From Lachnospiraceae bacterium (lineage in GTDB: Bacteria > Bacillota > Clostridia > Lachnospirales > Lachnospiraceae), in NCBI GenBank assembly GCA_014804425.1, contig JAAUZV010000021.1, forward strand, positions 1 to 64,000: a DNA stretch of 64,000 nt. The letters run 5' to 3'. Within the stretch, counting starts at the first letter, position 1, and every line of letters starts with the position of its first letter. Positions 35,921-43,593 of this stretch are shown in pieces. A model generated the notes under the pieces. It was not told the origin of the DNA and did not search any database. It was given only the letters and a program-made list of their open reading frames with translations. The translations under genes were made by a program, and so were the position numbers.

Positions 35921-37690
35921 ATGGCGGTCAATTCTTATAAAAGCGACGAGCAGAGCGTGGAAAAAAGCAAGCGCGAGACGCTGAAGCGCCTGTTTCGTTA
36001 TTTGTTGGATTATAAATTGCAGATCATCGGCGTGCTGCTGTTAATGGGCTATTGCGTGGCAGTTTCGCTGATCAATCCGCTCATCATGGAAACGGCTGTT
36101 GACACGTATATCGGCGGAAATGATTACCGAGGGCTTGTGAAGCTGATGGCCGCGGCTTTGGCAGTCAACATTTTGGTTGTTTTCGCAGTCAAGCTGCGGA
36201 TGTATGTGATGGCGAAGGTGTGCAACAAGATTTTGTTGACGATCCGTCAGGAGTTATATACCCATATCCAGACTTTGGATTTTAAGTTTTTTGACTCCCG
36301 CCCGACGGGAAAAATATTGAGCAGGATCATCGGAGATATTAATTCTCTCAAGGACGTACTGAACAACTGTGTGACAACGCTGATTCCTGATTTTTTAACG
36401 GTCATTGCGGTCGTCGTGATCATGTTTGTAAAGAATCCGCTGCTTGCGGCGGCGTCGCTGCTCAGCACGCCGTTTATGGCGGTCGGAACGGTGCTGATCG
36501 AGTTAAAAGCGCATCCGCGCTGGCAGACCTTCCGCAAAAAGTCCTCGAACTTAAACGCGTTCATCCATGAGGATATGTCGGGAATGCGTGTAATCCAGAG
36601 CTTTACGGCGGAGGAGGAGACGGGCAGGACATTTGACGGACTTGTCACGGAGCATCGGAATTCATTTAAGAGCGCGGTGCGCATCAGCGACGCGTTCGGC
36701 TCGGTCATTGATTTTACATGGGGACTCGGCTGTATCTGCCTGTATTTTACGGGAATCGTGATCTTGGGTGTGGATAAGGTGTCGCTCGGTACGTTTTTGG
36801 CGTTCGGCACGTATATCAATATGTTTTGGCAGCCGATCAACAATCTAAGCAGCTTTTACAATCAGATCGTGACAAACATTGCGGGTGCGGAGCGTATTTT
36901 TGAGGTGCTTGATACCGAGCCGGAGATCACGGACGCAGAGGGTGTGCATGAGATCGGAGAGATTCGTGGGACGGTTGATTTTGAGCATGTTTCTTTTTCT
37001 TATGATGGGGAACATAAGGTACTGGATGATGTGAGCTTCCACATAAAGCCGGGTGAAACGATCGCGCTTGTGGGGGCGACCGGAGCGGGAAAGACGACCA
37101 TCGTCAATCTCATCAGCCGTTTTTACGATGTGCAGGACGGTATTTTCCGCATCGACGGGCAGGATGTGAAAACCGTGTCGATCGAAAGCCTGCGTAAGCA
37201 GATGGGTATCATGACACAGGATCAGTTCTTGTTTTCGGGAACGATCAAAGAGAATATCCGCTACGGAAAGCTGGATGCCACGGACGAGGAGATCGAGGCG
37301 GCGGCAAAGGCGGTCAATGCGCATGAATTTATCACGCGCCTGCCGAAGGGCTATGATACCGAGCTGTCCGAGCGCGGCGGCGGGCTTTCCATCGGGCAGC
37401 GCCAGTTACTTGCGTTCGCGCGCACGATGGTGTCCATGCCGAAGATCCTCATTCTCGACGAGGCAACTTCAAGCATCGATACGCAGACCGAGGTGCTGGT
37501 TCAGCAGGGCATCGAGCACCTTCTTTCGGGAAGGACCAGCTTTGTGATCGCGCACCGTCTATCGACGATCAAAAAGGCGGACCGCATTTTTGTCATCGAC
37601 GACGGCCGCATCATCGAGGAGGGAAGCGCTTCGGAGCTGATCGCGAAAAAGGGCGCGTATTACAATTTGTATATGGCATCATTGAGGTAG
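35921..37690 (+). CDS. Heterodimeric ABC exporter subunit, canonical ATP site
   Basis: 589 residues, same domain plan as its neighbour. Walker A GATGAGKTT, signature LSIGQRQLLAF, Walker B ILILDEATSSID with the catalytic Glu, switch IAHRLS. The signature reads LSIGQ rather than LSGGQ; in the heterodimer this signature faces the other subunit's ATP site. A charged N-terminal tail of some 30 residues precedes the first span. AGAGGAGG lies upstream. It is the hydrolysing half (BmrD/TM288-like) of the exporter, and is followed 12 bases on by an acetyltransferase gene. Confidence 0.92.
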   Translation: MAVNSYKSDEQSVEKSKRETLKRLFRYLLDYKLQIIGVLLLMGYCVAVSLINPLIMETAVDTYIGGNDYRGLVKLMAAALAVNILVVFAVKLRMYVMAKVCNKILLTIRQELYTHIQTLDFKFFDSRPTGKILSRIIGDINSLKDVLNNCVTTLIPDFLTVIAVVVIMFVKNPLLAAASLLSTPFMAVGTVLIELKAHPRWQTFRKKSSNLNAFIHEDMSGMRVIQSFTAEEETGRTFDGLVTEHRNSFKSAVRISDAFGSVIDFTWGLGCICLYFTGIVILGVDKVSLGTFLAFGTYINMFWQPINNLSSFYNQIVTNIAGAERIFEVLDTEPEITDAEGVHEIGEIRGTVDFEHVSFSYDGEHKVLDDVSFHIKPGETIALVGATGAGKTTIVNLISRFYDVQDGIFRIDGQDVKTVSIESLRKQMGIMTQDQFLFSGTIKENIRYGKLDATDEEIEAAAKAVNAHEFITRLPKGYDTELSERGGGLSIGQRQLLAFARTMVSMPKILILDEATSSIDTQTEVLVQQGIEHLLSGRTSFVIAHRLSTIKKADRIFVIDDGRIIEEGSASELIAKKGAYYNLYMASLR

Positions 37691-37702
37691 GGGAGGGTTA
37701 GC

Positions 37703-38635
37703 ATGAAAAATATTACAACGAAGCAGTTTCAAATATTGACAGACATCAATCTGGTATGGGATTTTATGAAGGAGATATACAAACCGTACTTTGCCAATGG
37801 TGTGGCGGCGCCGTTTTTTGAGTATGCGATCACATCCACATGGATGAATAAAGAGTATCTTCATTTAAACAGATTTTGGATGGATCAAGATCGGGTGGCA
37901 GCGTTTGTATTTACGGAGTCGTCTGTCACGAGTGTCTTTTTCAATTTGCGTCCCGGCTATGAAGAATTAGCGGATGAGATGATCGCATATGCGGAGAGCC
38001 ATTTTCCTGAGATCGGAGGGAAAAGGGAGCTGGTGATTTTTTCAGGGCAGAAAGCATTGATACAGGCAGCAGAGAAGCGGGGTTATAAGGTGTCCTATGA
38101 GAACGTAGATTTGTTGTTTGATTTTAAGAAAGCGGAATTAAACTATGATCTTCCGAAAGAGTTTCATTTTGTTGATCCGCTTTCTGCCGATCCGTTAAAG
38201 CTTAGCCGGTGTACGTGGAACGGCTTCAATGCGGAGGAACTCGGGCCCTTTGAAAACTGGGATATTCCGAATCCGGAAACATCTTGGAATCCGCATAAAG
38301 CATATCAGGGTGTTCTGAGTTCCACGATTGCGCCGCCGCCGCACGCAACCTATGAATATAATGTGATCATCGCGAATGAGGCGGAGGATTATGTGTGCTT
38401 TTCGGGAATGTGGTGGGTTCCGGAGAATCGACTTGCCTATATGGAACCTTTATGTACGGTGCCGCAGTACCGGAATAAGGGACTGGCAGCGGCGGCGCTT
38501 ACACAGCATTACAGGCGGTTAAAAGGATTGGGCGCGGAGTATATGACCGGCGGCGGAAATGATTTTTATAGAAGAATCGGTTATGAAGACGGGATCCATT
38601 GGCTGCATTGGAAAAAGGAAAATGACATGGAATAA
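37703..38635 (+). CDS. GNAT family N-acetyltransferase
   Basis: 310 residues. The C-terminal half is a complete GNAT domain: RLAYMEPLCTVPQYRNKGLA (motif A) and AEYMTGGGNDFYRRIGYEDG; the N-terminal half (about 1-150) looks like a second, degenerate GNAT-like domain, including VFFNLRPGYEELADEMIAYA. GGGGAGGG precedes the start. It is the third gene of the attenuated exporter operon, so it may act on the same toxic compound that the exporter removes, but this is only an inference from position. Confidence 0.85.
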   Translation: MKNITTKQFQILTDINLVWDFMKEIYKPYFANGVAAPFFEYAITSTWMNKEYLHLNRFWMDQDRVAAFVFTESSVTSVFFNLRPGYEELADEMIAYAESHFPEIGGKRELVIFSGQKALIQAAEKRGYKVSYENVDLLFDFKKAELNYDLPKEFHFVDPLSADPLKLSRCTWNGFNAEELGPFENWDIPNPETSWNPHKAYQGVLSSTIAPPPHATYEYNVIIANEAEDYVCFSGMWWVPENRLAYMEPLCTVPQYRNKGLAAAALTQHYRRLKGLGAEYMTGGGNDFYRRIGYEDGIHWLHWKKENDME

Positions 38636-38774
38636 GCAACAAGCAAAGATGATTTTAAGCATGCATGGAAAGGGTTATACATTAGAGCAGATCGCAGAAG
38701 TGGCAGAGAAGACCAAAGAGCAGGTAGAAGCGATCATAGAAATGGGAGAGCCGGTATTGACCTATAAAAAATAA
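38622..38774 (+). CDS. Small helix-turn-helix-like protein, 50 residues
   Basis: Starts MTWNKQQAKMILSMHGKGYT and continues LEQIAEVAEKTKEQVEAII. The segment resembles the short helix-turn-helix tail seen at the C terminus of Rpn/PD-(D/E)XK-type proteins (pattern GxxLEQIAEVxxxxxExVxxII). The first ATG overlaps the last 14 bases of the acetyltransferase gene, with AAGGAAA directly upstream, so translation would be coupled. It ends 13 bases before a strong terminator. Function unknown; a stand-alone DNA-binding or oligomerising peptide, or a remnant, are both possible. Confidence 0.5.
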   Translation: MTWNKQQAKMILSMHGKGYTLEQIAEVAEKTKEQVEAIIEMGEPVLTYKK

Positions 38775-38787
38775 TGTGTAATAACGC

Positions 38788-38829
38788 AAAGAGACCGAAA
38801 CTGATTTTTATATTAGTTTCGGTCTCTTT
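38788..38829. terminator. Strong bidirectional terminator
   Basis: A perfect 15-base stem: 38788-38802 (AAAGAGACCGAAACT) pairs with 38815-38829. A and T runs at the two ends allow use in both directions: it ends the exporter operon and the convergent XRE regulator gene. Confidence 0.9.
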
Positions 38830-38857
38830 TATGTGTAAAGGATGAAGGAAACATTAC

Positions 38858-39139
38858 TTAATTGCCTTGAATATCATGAATAACAGCGGCAATATGAGCC
38901 AATTGCTGGTCGGTCAAGCCAGTGATTTCGATATACTTTCGTTGATCCAGACCTAAGAGGTAATCCGTTGAAACAGAAAAATATTCTGCTAAATGGATGA
39001 CCATGTCAATGGATGGCTGGATATTATTGTTTTCCCAATTAGATATGCTCTGTTTCGTGACGCCGAGGGCTTTGGCTAAATCAGCCTGTGACAAGTTTCT
39101 TGCCATGCGCAGTTGCTTAATGTTTTCATTCAGTGTCAT
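38858..39139 (-). CDS. XRE family helix-turn-helix regulator
   Basis: 93 residues. The HTH_3 domain occupies residues 5-60: IKQLRMARNLSQADLAKALG, VTKQSISNWENNNIQPSIDM, ending STDYLLG; a short helical tail follows. GAGGA lies eight bases before the ATG. It is divergent from a TPR-like gene, and the gap between them holds an inverted repeat that may be its operator. Regulated genes are unknown; the divergent gene is the obvious candidate. Confidence 0.9.
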   Translation of the reverse strand: MTLNENIKQLRMARNLSQADLAKALGVTKQSISNWENNNIQPSIDMVIHLAEYFSVSTDYLLGLDQRKYIEITGLTDQQLAHIAAVIHDIQGN

Positions 39140-39159
39140 AGGACGTTCCTCATATACGT

Positions 39160-39198
39160 GTCAATTATTCATATACTATTATATAAATAATGATTGAC
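39160..39198. promoter_or_regulatory. Inverted repeat between the XRE and TPR genes, candidate operator
   Basis: GTCAATTATT (39160-39169) and AATAAT-G-ATTGAC (39186-39198) are complementary apart from one extra base. The right arm contains the TTGACT that could be a -35 box for the rightward gene. The whole gap (39140-39240) is about 75% A/T. Confidence 0.4.
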
Positions 39199-39240
39199 TA
39201 ATTATAGTATAGTAAAAATTGACCACAAATATGATAAGAA

Positions 39241-39651
39241 ATGGATAATGGAGGGGGATTGATAACGGCAGTGATATTTAACTTTACGGCACATACAGCA
39301 TTTGCGAATGATGCGAAACAATATGACCGGAATTTGGGAAAACAGGAATTGCATATTGAAAGCTTTTATAAATATCTTGAAAAGCAACCGGTCAAAAGAA
39401 TAAAAAAGTATGATAAATACATGAACTTAGCGCAGCAGTATGTAAATGAACGGCAATATGATCAGGCAATTGCGGCATATGAGACCGCGATTGAGGCGGA
39501 ATCAGGAAAACCGGAAGCTTATATTGCATTGGCAGATCTTTATGTACAGATGGAGGATTATGAGTCGGCGGATGCTGTGTTAAGCAGTGGGATTGATCGG
39601 ACAGAATCGGAGGAACTTATAGATTATTTGGAAGAACTGCAGAATTTATGA
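39241..39651 (+). CDS. Small TPR-repeat protein, start uncertain
   Basis: Up to 136 residues. The C-terminal two thirds contain two tetratricopeptide repeats: KYMNLAQQYVNERQYDQAIA with AAYETAIEAE, then EAYIALADLYVQMEDYESAD. The N-terminal 22 residues are hydrophobic and end TAHTAFANDA, which looks like the end of a signal peptide with an AxA cleavage site but lacks the usual basic start. GGAGGGGG lies inside the frame (39250-39256), so translation may begin at TTG 39259 or GTG 39271 rather than ATG 39241, which has no binding site. It could be the remains of a larger exported TPR protein. Confidence 0.55.
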   Translation: MDNGGGLITAVIFNFTAHTAFANDAKQYDRNLGKQELHIESFYKYLEKQPVKRIKKYDKYMNLAQQYVNERQYDQAIAAYETAIEAESGKPEAYIALADLYVQMEDYESADAVLSSGIDRTESEELIDYLEELQNL

Positions 39652-39655
39652 CGCT

Positions 39656-40030
39656 TCATTGAGTGTTGTCTTTTGCGCAAGACGACACTTGGAATAAGGG
39701 CAGATTTTCCTGATCGGTTATCCCCTTGCTGTAAAATCCTAAAAAATCTTTCCGTTCCCAGCCTTGGCTGAGCCAGAAAGCTTTCCCTAGCTCATTTGTT
39801 TCCATGATATTCAGGCAGACTCTGGTAATACCATCTTCCTGTAATGCGGCGACGGCGGTTTTCACTAATTCGGAGGCAATCCCCTGTCTGCGATATTCGG
39901 ATAATACGACAGTGTGATAAATATATCCCCGTCTGCCGTCATGCCCGCTTAATATGGCGCCGATCAGATGTCCGTCCTCGTATGCCACAAAATTGGTATT
40001 GGGATTTCGAATTAAAAAGCGAGAAATCAT
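39656..40030 (-). CDS. GNAT acetyltransferase lacking its N-terminal part
   Basis: 124 residues with a good GNAT core: NFVAYEDGHLIGAILSGHDG, then YHTVVLSEYRRQGIASELVK (motif A) and NELGKAFWLSQGWERKDF. Members of this group normally have about 35 more residues at the N terminus (first strand and helix). A TGA stop lies 14 codons upstream in frame and no homologous N terminus is seen in other frames of the 77-base gap. AGGAG is eight bases before the ATG, so the shortened protein may still be made. It is either a decayed gene or a shortened variant. Confidence 0.6.
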   Translation of the reverse strand: MISRFLIRNPNTNFVAYEDGHLIGAILSGHDGRRGYIYHTVVLSEYRRQGIASELVKTAVAALQEDGITRVCLNIMETNELGKAFWLSQGWERKDFLGFYSKGITDQENLPLFQVSSCAKDNTQ

Positions 40031-40107
40031 ATCAAGAGCTCCTATGTTTTTTCGCAGCCTGCAAACGGGTCAATAAGCTGCGGCTTTTCACCTTTTTCCT
40101 GCGCTAT

Positions 40108-40629
40108 TTACAGTATATGTAATTCAAAGAGACCTCCATCAAAATAGATGTCGTTCCCAAAATCGTCTTTATAAAACGATACGCTTTCCAATCCGGTCTG
40201 CTCAAATCCGAGCGATTGCAGTAATTTCATAGAGGGAATATTGTTTATTGCGGTTCCCGCCGTAAGCTTTTTTACCCCCATATCTTTCATAAGACCGATG
40301 AGTGCCTGATAACTTTCTTTTGCATATCCCTTCCCATGATAATCCGAATGAAAACAATATCCGCTGTCATAACCGTCACCGGCATTGTGAAAATCAATGT
40401 AACCAATCATTTCGTTCTCGAGACATATCGCAAAAAACAAGTGGTCAGTCCCTTTATTGGCATTTTCCCAGCTGCGCACTTGCGACCGGATTTCGTCTTC
40501 TTCAGAACTATGAGGTATGTCATAGTTTGCATACGCTGATACGCGAAAGTTATCCCATATTCTTTTTATGCTTACCCAGTCATCAGCAACAATTTTTCTG
40601 ATGAGGAGCCTTTCAGTTTTGATTTCCAC
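40108..40629 (-). CDS. GNAT acetyltransferase, RimJ/RimL type
   Basis: 173 residues. ERLLIRKIVADDW at the N terminus, HLFFAICLENEMIGYIDFHN, GYCFHSDYHGKGYAKESYQA (acyl-CoA motif) and NIPSMKLLQSLGFEQTG are the strands of the Acetyltransf_3 (ribosomal-protein-alanine acetyltransferase-like) group. The start is GTG at 40629, nine bases after GGAGG; the frame is open 28 codons upstream, but without a site. It lies upstream of the truncated GNAT gene on the same strand and divergent from the MarR gene. Acceptor unknown. Confidence 0.85.
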   Translation of the reverse strand: MEIKTERLLIRKIVADDWVSIKRIWDNFRVSAYANYDIPHSSEEDEIRSQVRSWENANKGTDHLFFAICLENEMIGYIDFHNAGDGYDSGYCFHSDYHGKGYAKESYQALIGLMKDMGVKKLTAGTAINNIPSMKLLQSLGFEQTGLESVSFYKDDFGNDIYFDGGLFELHIL

Positions 40630-40760
40630 GATAAAATACCTCCACAGCTTTGGGGTTGAATTTGTGTAATGATTTAATGTCCATATATTATCACAGAGAT
40701 ACCCGGCATTCAATACAATCTGATCGGAGCAGGAGCCCCCCCGATTCCTCCCTGACTATA

Positions 40761-40825
40761 ACAAGTTTATTTATAAAAAGTTTATAAGTAAACTTGTTGA
40801 CGATTTGATCATAATATGGTAATTT
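40761..40825 (+). promoter_or_regulatory. MarR operator and promoter of the second exporter operon
   Basis: Three copies of one half site: AAGTTTA at 40763-40769 and 40778-40784 and its complement TAAACTT at 40789-40795. The last two form an 18-base palindrome with a TAAG centre, and the outer two form ACAAGTTTA...TAAACTTGT. The palindrome runs into the -35 box TTGACG (40797-40802), with TAATTT (40820-40825) 17 bases on. This is the expected layout for a MarR repressor controlling its own operon. Confidence 0.65.
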
Positions 40826-40879
40826 ACTCGCAATACAATAGATTGAAAGTAAAGGATTGAATAGAAAGCGGGTGACAAG

Positions 40880-41335
40880 ATGCATGAGAAAGTGGAGACT
40901 ATGCTGCGGGGCAGGGTGTTCAAAAAGCTGATGGAACATCGTTGCGGCCCTGTCTGTGAAAAATACGGACTAAAGCAGATTGAGGTGGAGATTCTGTTTT
41001 ACATGTCAAAGGTACCCGCTTCGATCACGTCAACGGACATTTACCACAGCCTGAACATGAACAAGGGACAGATTTCAAGGTCGATGGAGTCTCTATGCAA
41101 AAAAGGATATTTGTCGGCAAAATCGGACGAAACGGACCGTCGGCTTGTGTTGTTTGATCTGACCGGTCAGGCAAAAGAGGTCGTGGAAGAGATCAATCTT
41201 GTGACTGAGAAATTCAGGGATGATATCTTTGAAGGTATTTCCGAAGAAGAGTTTGCCCGGTTTAAGGAGACCGGATTAAAGATTCTTGCGAACGCAAATG
41301 CCATGATGGAAAAGGAAGGAGAATCAAAAAGATGA
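40880..41335 (+). CDS. MarR family transcriptional regulator
   Basis: 151 residues. Winged helix: IEVEILFYMSKVPASITSTD, IYHSLNMNKGQISRSMESLC, KKGYLSAKSDETDRRLVLFD (the wing carries the DxRR motif of the family). It heads an operon with two ABC exporter genes, and its stop overlaps the first of them (ATGA). It most likely represses the operon through the palindrome at 40778-40795 and is released by a compound the exporter removes. Confidence 0.92.
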   Translation: MHEKVETMLRGRVFKKLMEHRCGPVCEKYGLKQIEVEILFYMSKVPASITSTDIYHSLNMNKGQISRSMESLCKKGYLSAKSDETDRRLVLFDLTGQAKEVVEEINLVTEKFRDDIFEGISEEEFARFKETGLKILANANAMMEKEGESKR

Positions 41336-43593
41336 GAAATATTTTTCGGAATCTCAAAAAGTATTGGTATTTTGTTATATTGATACTTGTGCTTTTGATC
41401 GTTCAGGCATATTGTGATCTCTCACTGCCTGATTACACATCAGAGCTGATCGATGTTGGGATTGCCAATTCGGGAATTGAGCATATGGTTCCCGAGTACT
41501 TATCGGAAAAAGGGTTTATGGAGGTAGAAATCTTTCTGACCGATCAGGAAAAAGAAGATTGGGAAGCTGCCTATACCTATGAAGAAGAAAATGGATATTA
41601 CAGGCTGACATCCGCGGAGGATGCGCATTGGGACAGTTTGGATGAGGAGTTTGCGCAGGTCATTGCGATCGTGTATATGATGACGTCGCAGCAGGAATCC
41701 GAGCTGGAAGGGGTAGACATGACATCCATCAGCGCCCCTCATATGGATATGTCGGCAATGGACCCGACACAGATGAGCGCGGAGCAAATAGAGCAGTTTA
41801 AAAAAGTGCAGCAGACACTTACCGATATGGGGATCGATATGGAAAGCGATACCCTGATGTTGGATATCCGCGGCGTGTTTGCGGAGCAGCTCGGGGCATT
41901 GGGAGATTCCATAATCAATTCCATGGCAAAATATTTTGCGAAAGACCAGTATGAGCTTTGCGGGATTGATCTTGAAAAACTGCAGACGGACTATCTGTGG
42001 AAGATCGGCGGGAAGATGCTGGGAATGGCCTTTGCCATGGCTTTGGCGGCCATCATGGTCGGTTTTCTTGCGTCAAAGACGGCCGCAGGCGTCGGACGTG
42101 ATCTGAGAAACAAGGTATTCCGGAAAGTAATCGGATTTTCCAATGCAGAGCTGGATAAGTTTTCGACCGCATCTCTGATCACCAGAAGCACCAATGATGT
42201 GCAGCAGATCCAAATGGTGACGGTCATGCTGCTTCGGATGGTGCTCTATGCGCCGATTTTGGCAATCGGCGGCATTATCAATATCCGCCATTACAACTCG
42301 GGAATGAACTGGATCATTATTTTGGCGATCGCTCTGATCTTATGCCTGATCATCGTTCTCATGGTGATCGCGATGCCGAAGTTTCAGATCATGCAGGTAT
42401 TGGTGGATAAAGTCAATCTGGTGGCAAGAGAAATATTGACCGGTATTCCCGTAATACGGGCATTCGGCAGGGAGAAAAAAGAAGAGGAACGTTTCGATGA
42501 GGCAAACAGCAGGCTGACAAAGGTGATGCTTTTTACGAATCGAACCATGACATTTATGATGCCGACGCTGATGATGATCATGAATGGTACCTCTATTTTG
42601 ATCGTTTGGACTGCTGCGCATAAAATTGACGCCGGCGTATTAGAGGTCGGAGCCATGACCGCATTTATCACCTATGCAATGATGATCGTTATGGGATTTT
42701 TGATGCTGACCATGATATCGATCATGCTGCCGAGAGCCGGAGTTGCGGCAAATCGTATTCAGGAGGTTCTTGACACGGAGGCGACCATTGTTGACAGGGA
42801 TGGCGCATCTTCGGAAGCGCCTGCAGATGCGACGGTCCGGTTTGAGCATGTAAGCTTTAAATATCCGGATGGCGGAAAGGACGTGCTGACAGATATTGAT
42901 TTTGTCGCAAAACCGGGACAGACGACGGCGATCATCGGCAGCACGGGATGTGGTAAATCCACGTTGGTGAAATTGATCCCGAGATTCTTTGATGTGACGG
43001 AGGGCGAGATTTCGATCGGCGGAATGAATGTCAAAGATTTATCGCTTGATGCGTTAAGAGGGCAGATCGGATATGTTCCGCAGAAGGCGATCCTGTTTTC
43101 CGGGGATATCAATTCCAACATTGCCTATGGCGCACCGAATGCCACGGAAGATGACATTATAGAAGCGGCCCATATCGCGCAGGCGGCGGAATTTATTGAG
43201 GAAAAAGCAGATCAATATGAGAGCGCCATCGCGCAGGGCGGAACTAATGTCTCGGGCGGTCAGAAACAGCGCCTGTCGATCGCAAGAGCGATTGCAAGAC
43301 ATCCGAAGATCTATATCTTTGACGACAGCTTCTCCGCACTTGATTTTAAGACGGATACCGCGCTTCGCAAAGCGCTTGCCGAAAAAACGAAGGATGCGAC
43401 CGTGATCATTGTCGCGCAGCGCGTCAGCACCATCTTGAATGCGGACCAGATCATTGTGTTGGAGGACGGTAAAATGATCGGCAAAGGAACGCATAAGGAG
43501 CTCGTGGCAGGCTGTGAAGAATATAAGCTGATCGCACAGTCACAGCTTTCGGAAAAGGAGTTTCTTGCGAGCATGGGAAAGGAGGAGAGTTAA
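41332..43593 (+). CDS. Heterodimeric ABC exporter subunit with large extracytoplasmic insertion
   Basis: 753 residues, about 150 more than a normal half-size exporter. The extra length is between span 1 (about 12-32) and span 2 (about 226-250): a stretch of some 190 acidic, Met- and Gln-rich residues that must lie outside the membrane, with segments such as MDMSAMDPTQMSAEQIEQF. The ATPase domain has Walker A GSTGCGKST, signature VSGGQKQRLS, and Walker B IYIFDDSFSALD, so Asp replaces the catalytic Glu (degenerate site). The switch His is replaced: VAQRVS instead of AHR. It pairs with the next gene. Cotranscribed with marR. Confidence 0.92.
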   Translation: MRNIFRNLKKYWYFVILILVLLIVQAYCDLSLPDYTSELIDVGIANSGIEHMVPEYLSEKGFMEVEIFLTDQEKEDWEAAYTYEEENGYYRLTSAEDAHWDSLDEEFAQVIAIVYMMTSQQESELEGVDMTSISAPHMDMSAMDPTQMSAEQIEQFKKVQQTLTDMGIDMESDTLMLDIRGVFAEQLGALGDSIINSMAKYFAKDQYELCGIDLEKLQTDYLWKIGGKMLGMAFAMALAAIMVGFLASKTAAGVGRDLRNKVFRKVIGFSNAELDKFSTASLITRSTNDVQQIQMVTVMLLRMVLYAPILAIGGIINIRHYNSGMNWIIILAIALILCLIIVLMVIAMPKFQIMQVLVDKVNLVAREILTGIPVIRAFGREKKEEERFDEANSRLTKVMLFTNRTMTFMMPTLMMIMNGTSILIVWTAAHKIDAGVLEVGAMTAFITYAMMIVMGFLMLTMISIMLPRAGVAANRIQEVLDTEATIVDRDGASSEAPADATVRFEHVSFKYPDGGKDVLTDIDFVAKPGQTTAIIGSTGCGKSTLVKLIPRFFDVTEGEISIGGMNVKDLSLDALRGQIGYVPQKAILFSGDINSNIAYGAPNATEDDIIEAAHIAQAAEFIEEKADQYESAIAQGGTNVSGGQKQRLSIARAIARHPKIYIFDDSFSALDFKTDTALRKALAEKTKDATVIIVAQRVSTILNADQIIVLEDGKMIGKGTHKELVAGCEEYKLIAQSQLSEKEFLASMGKEES

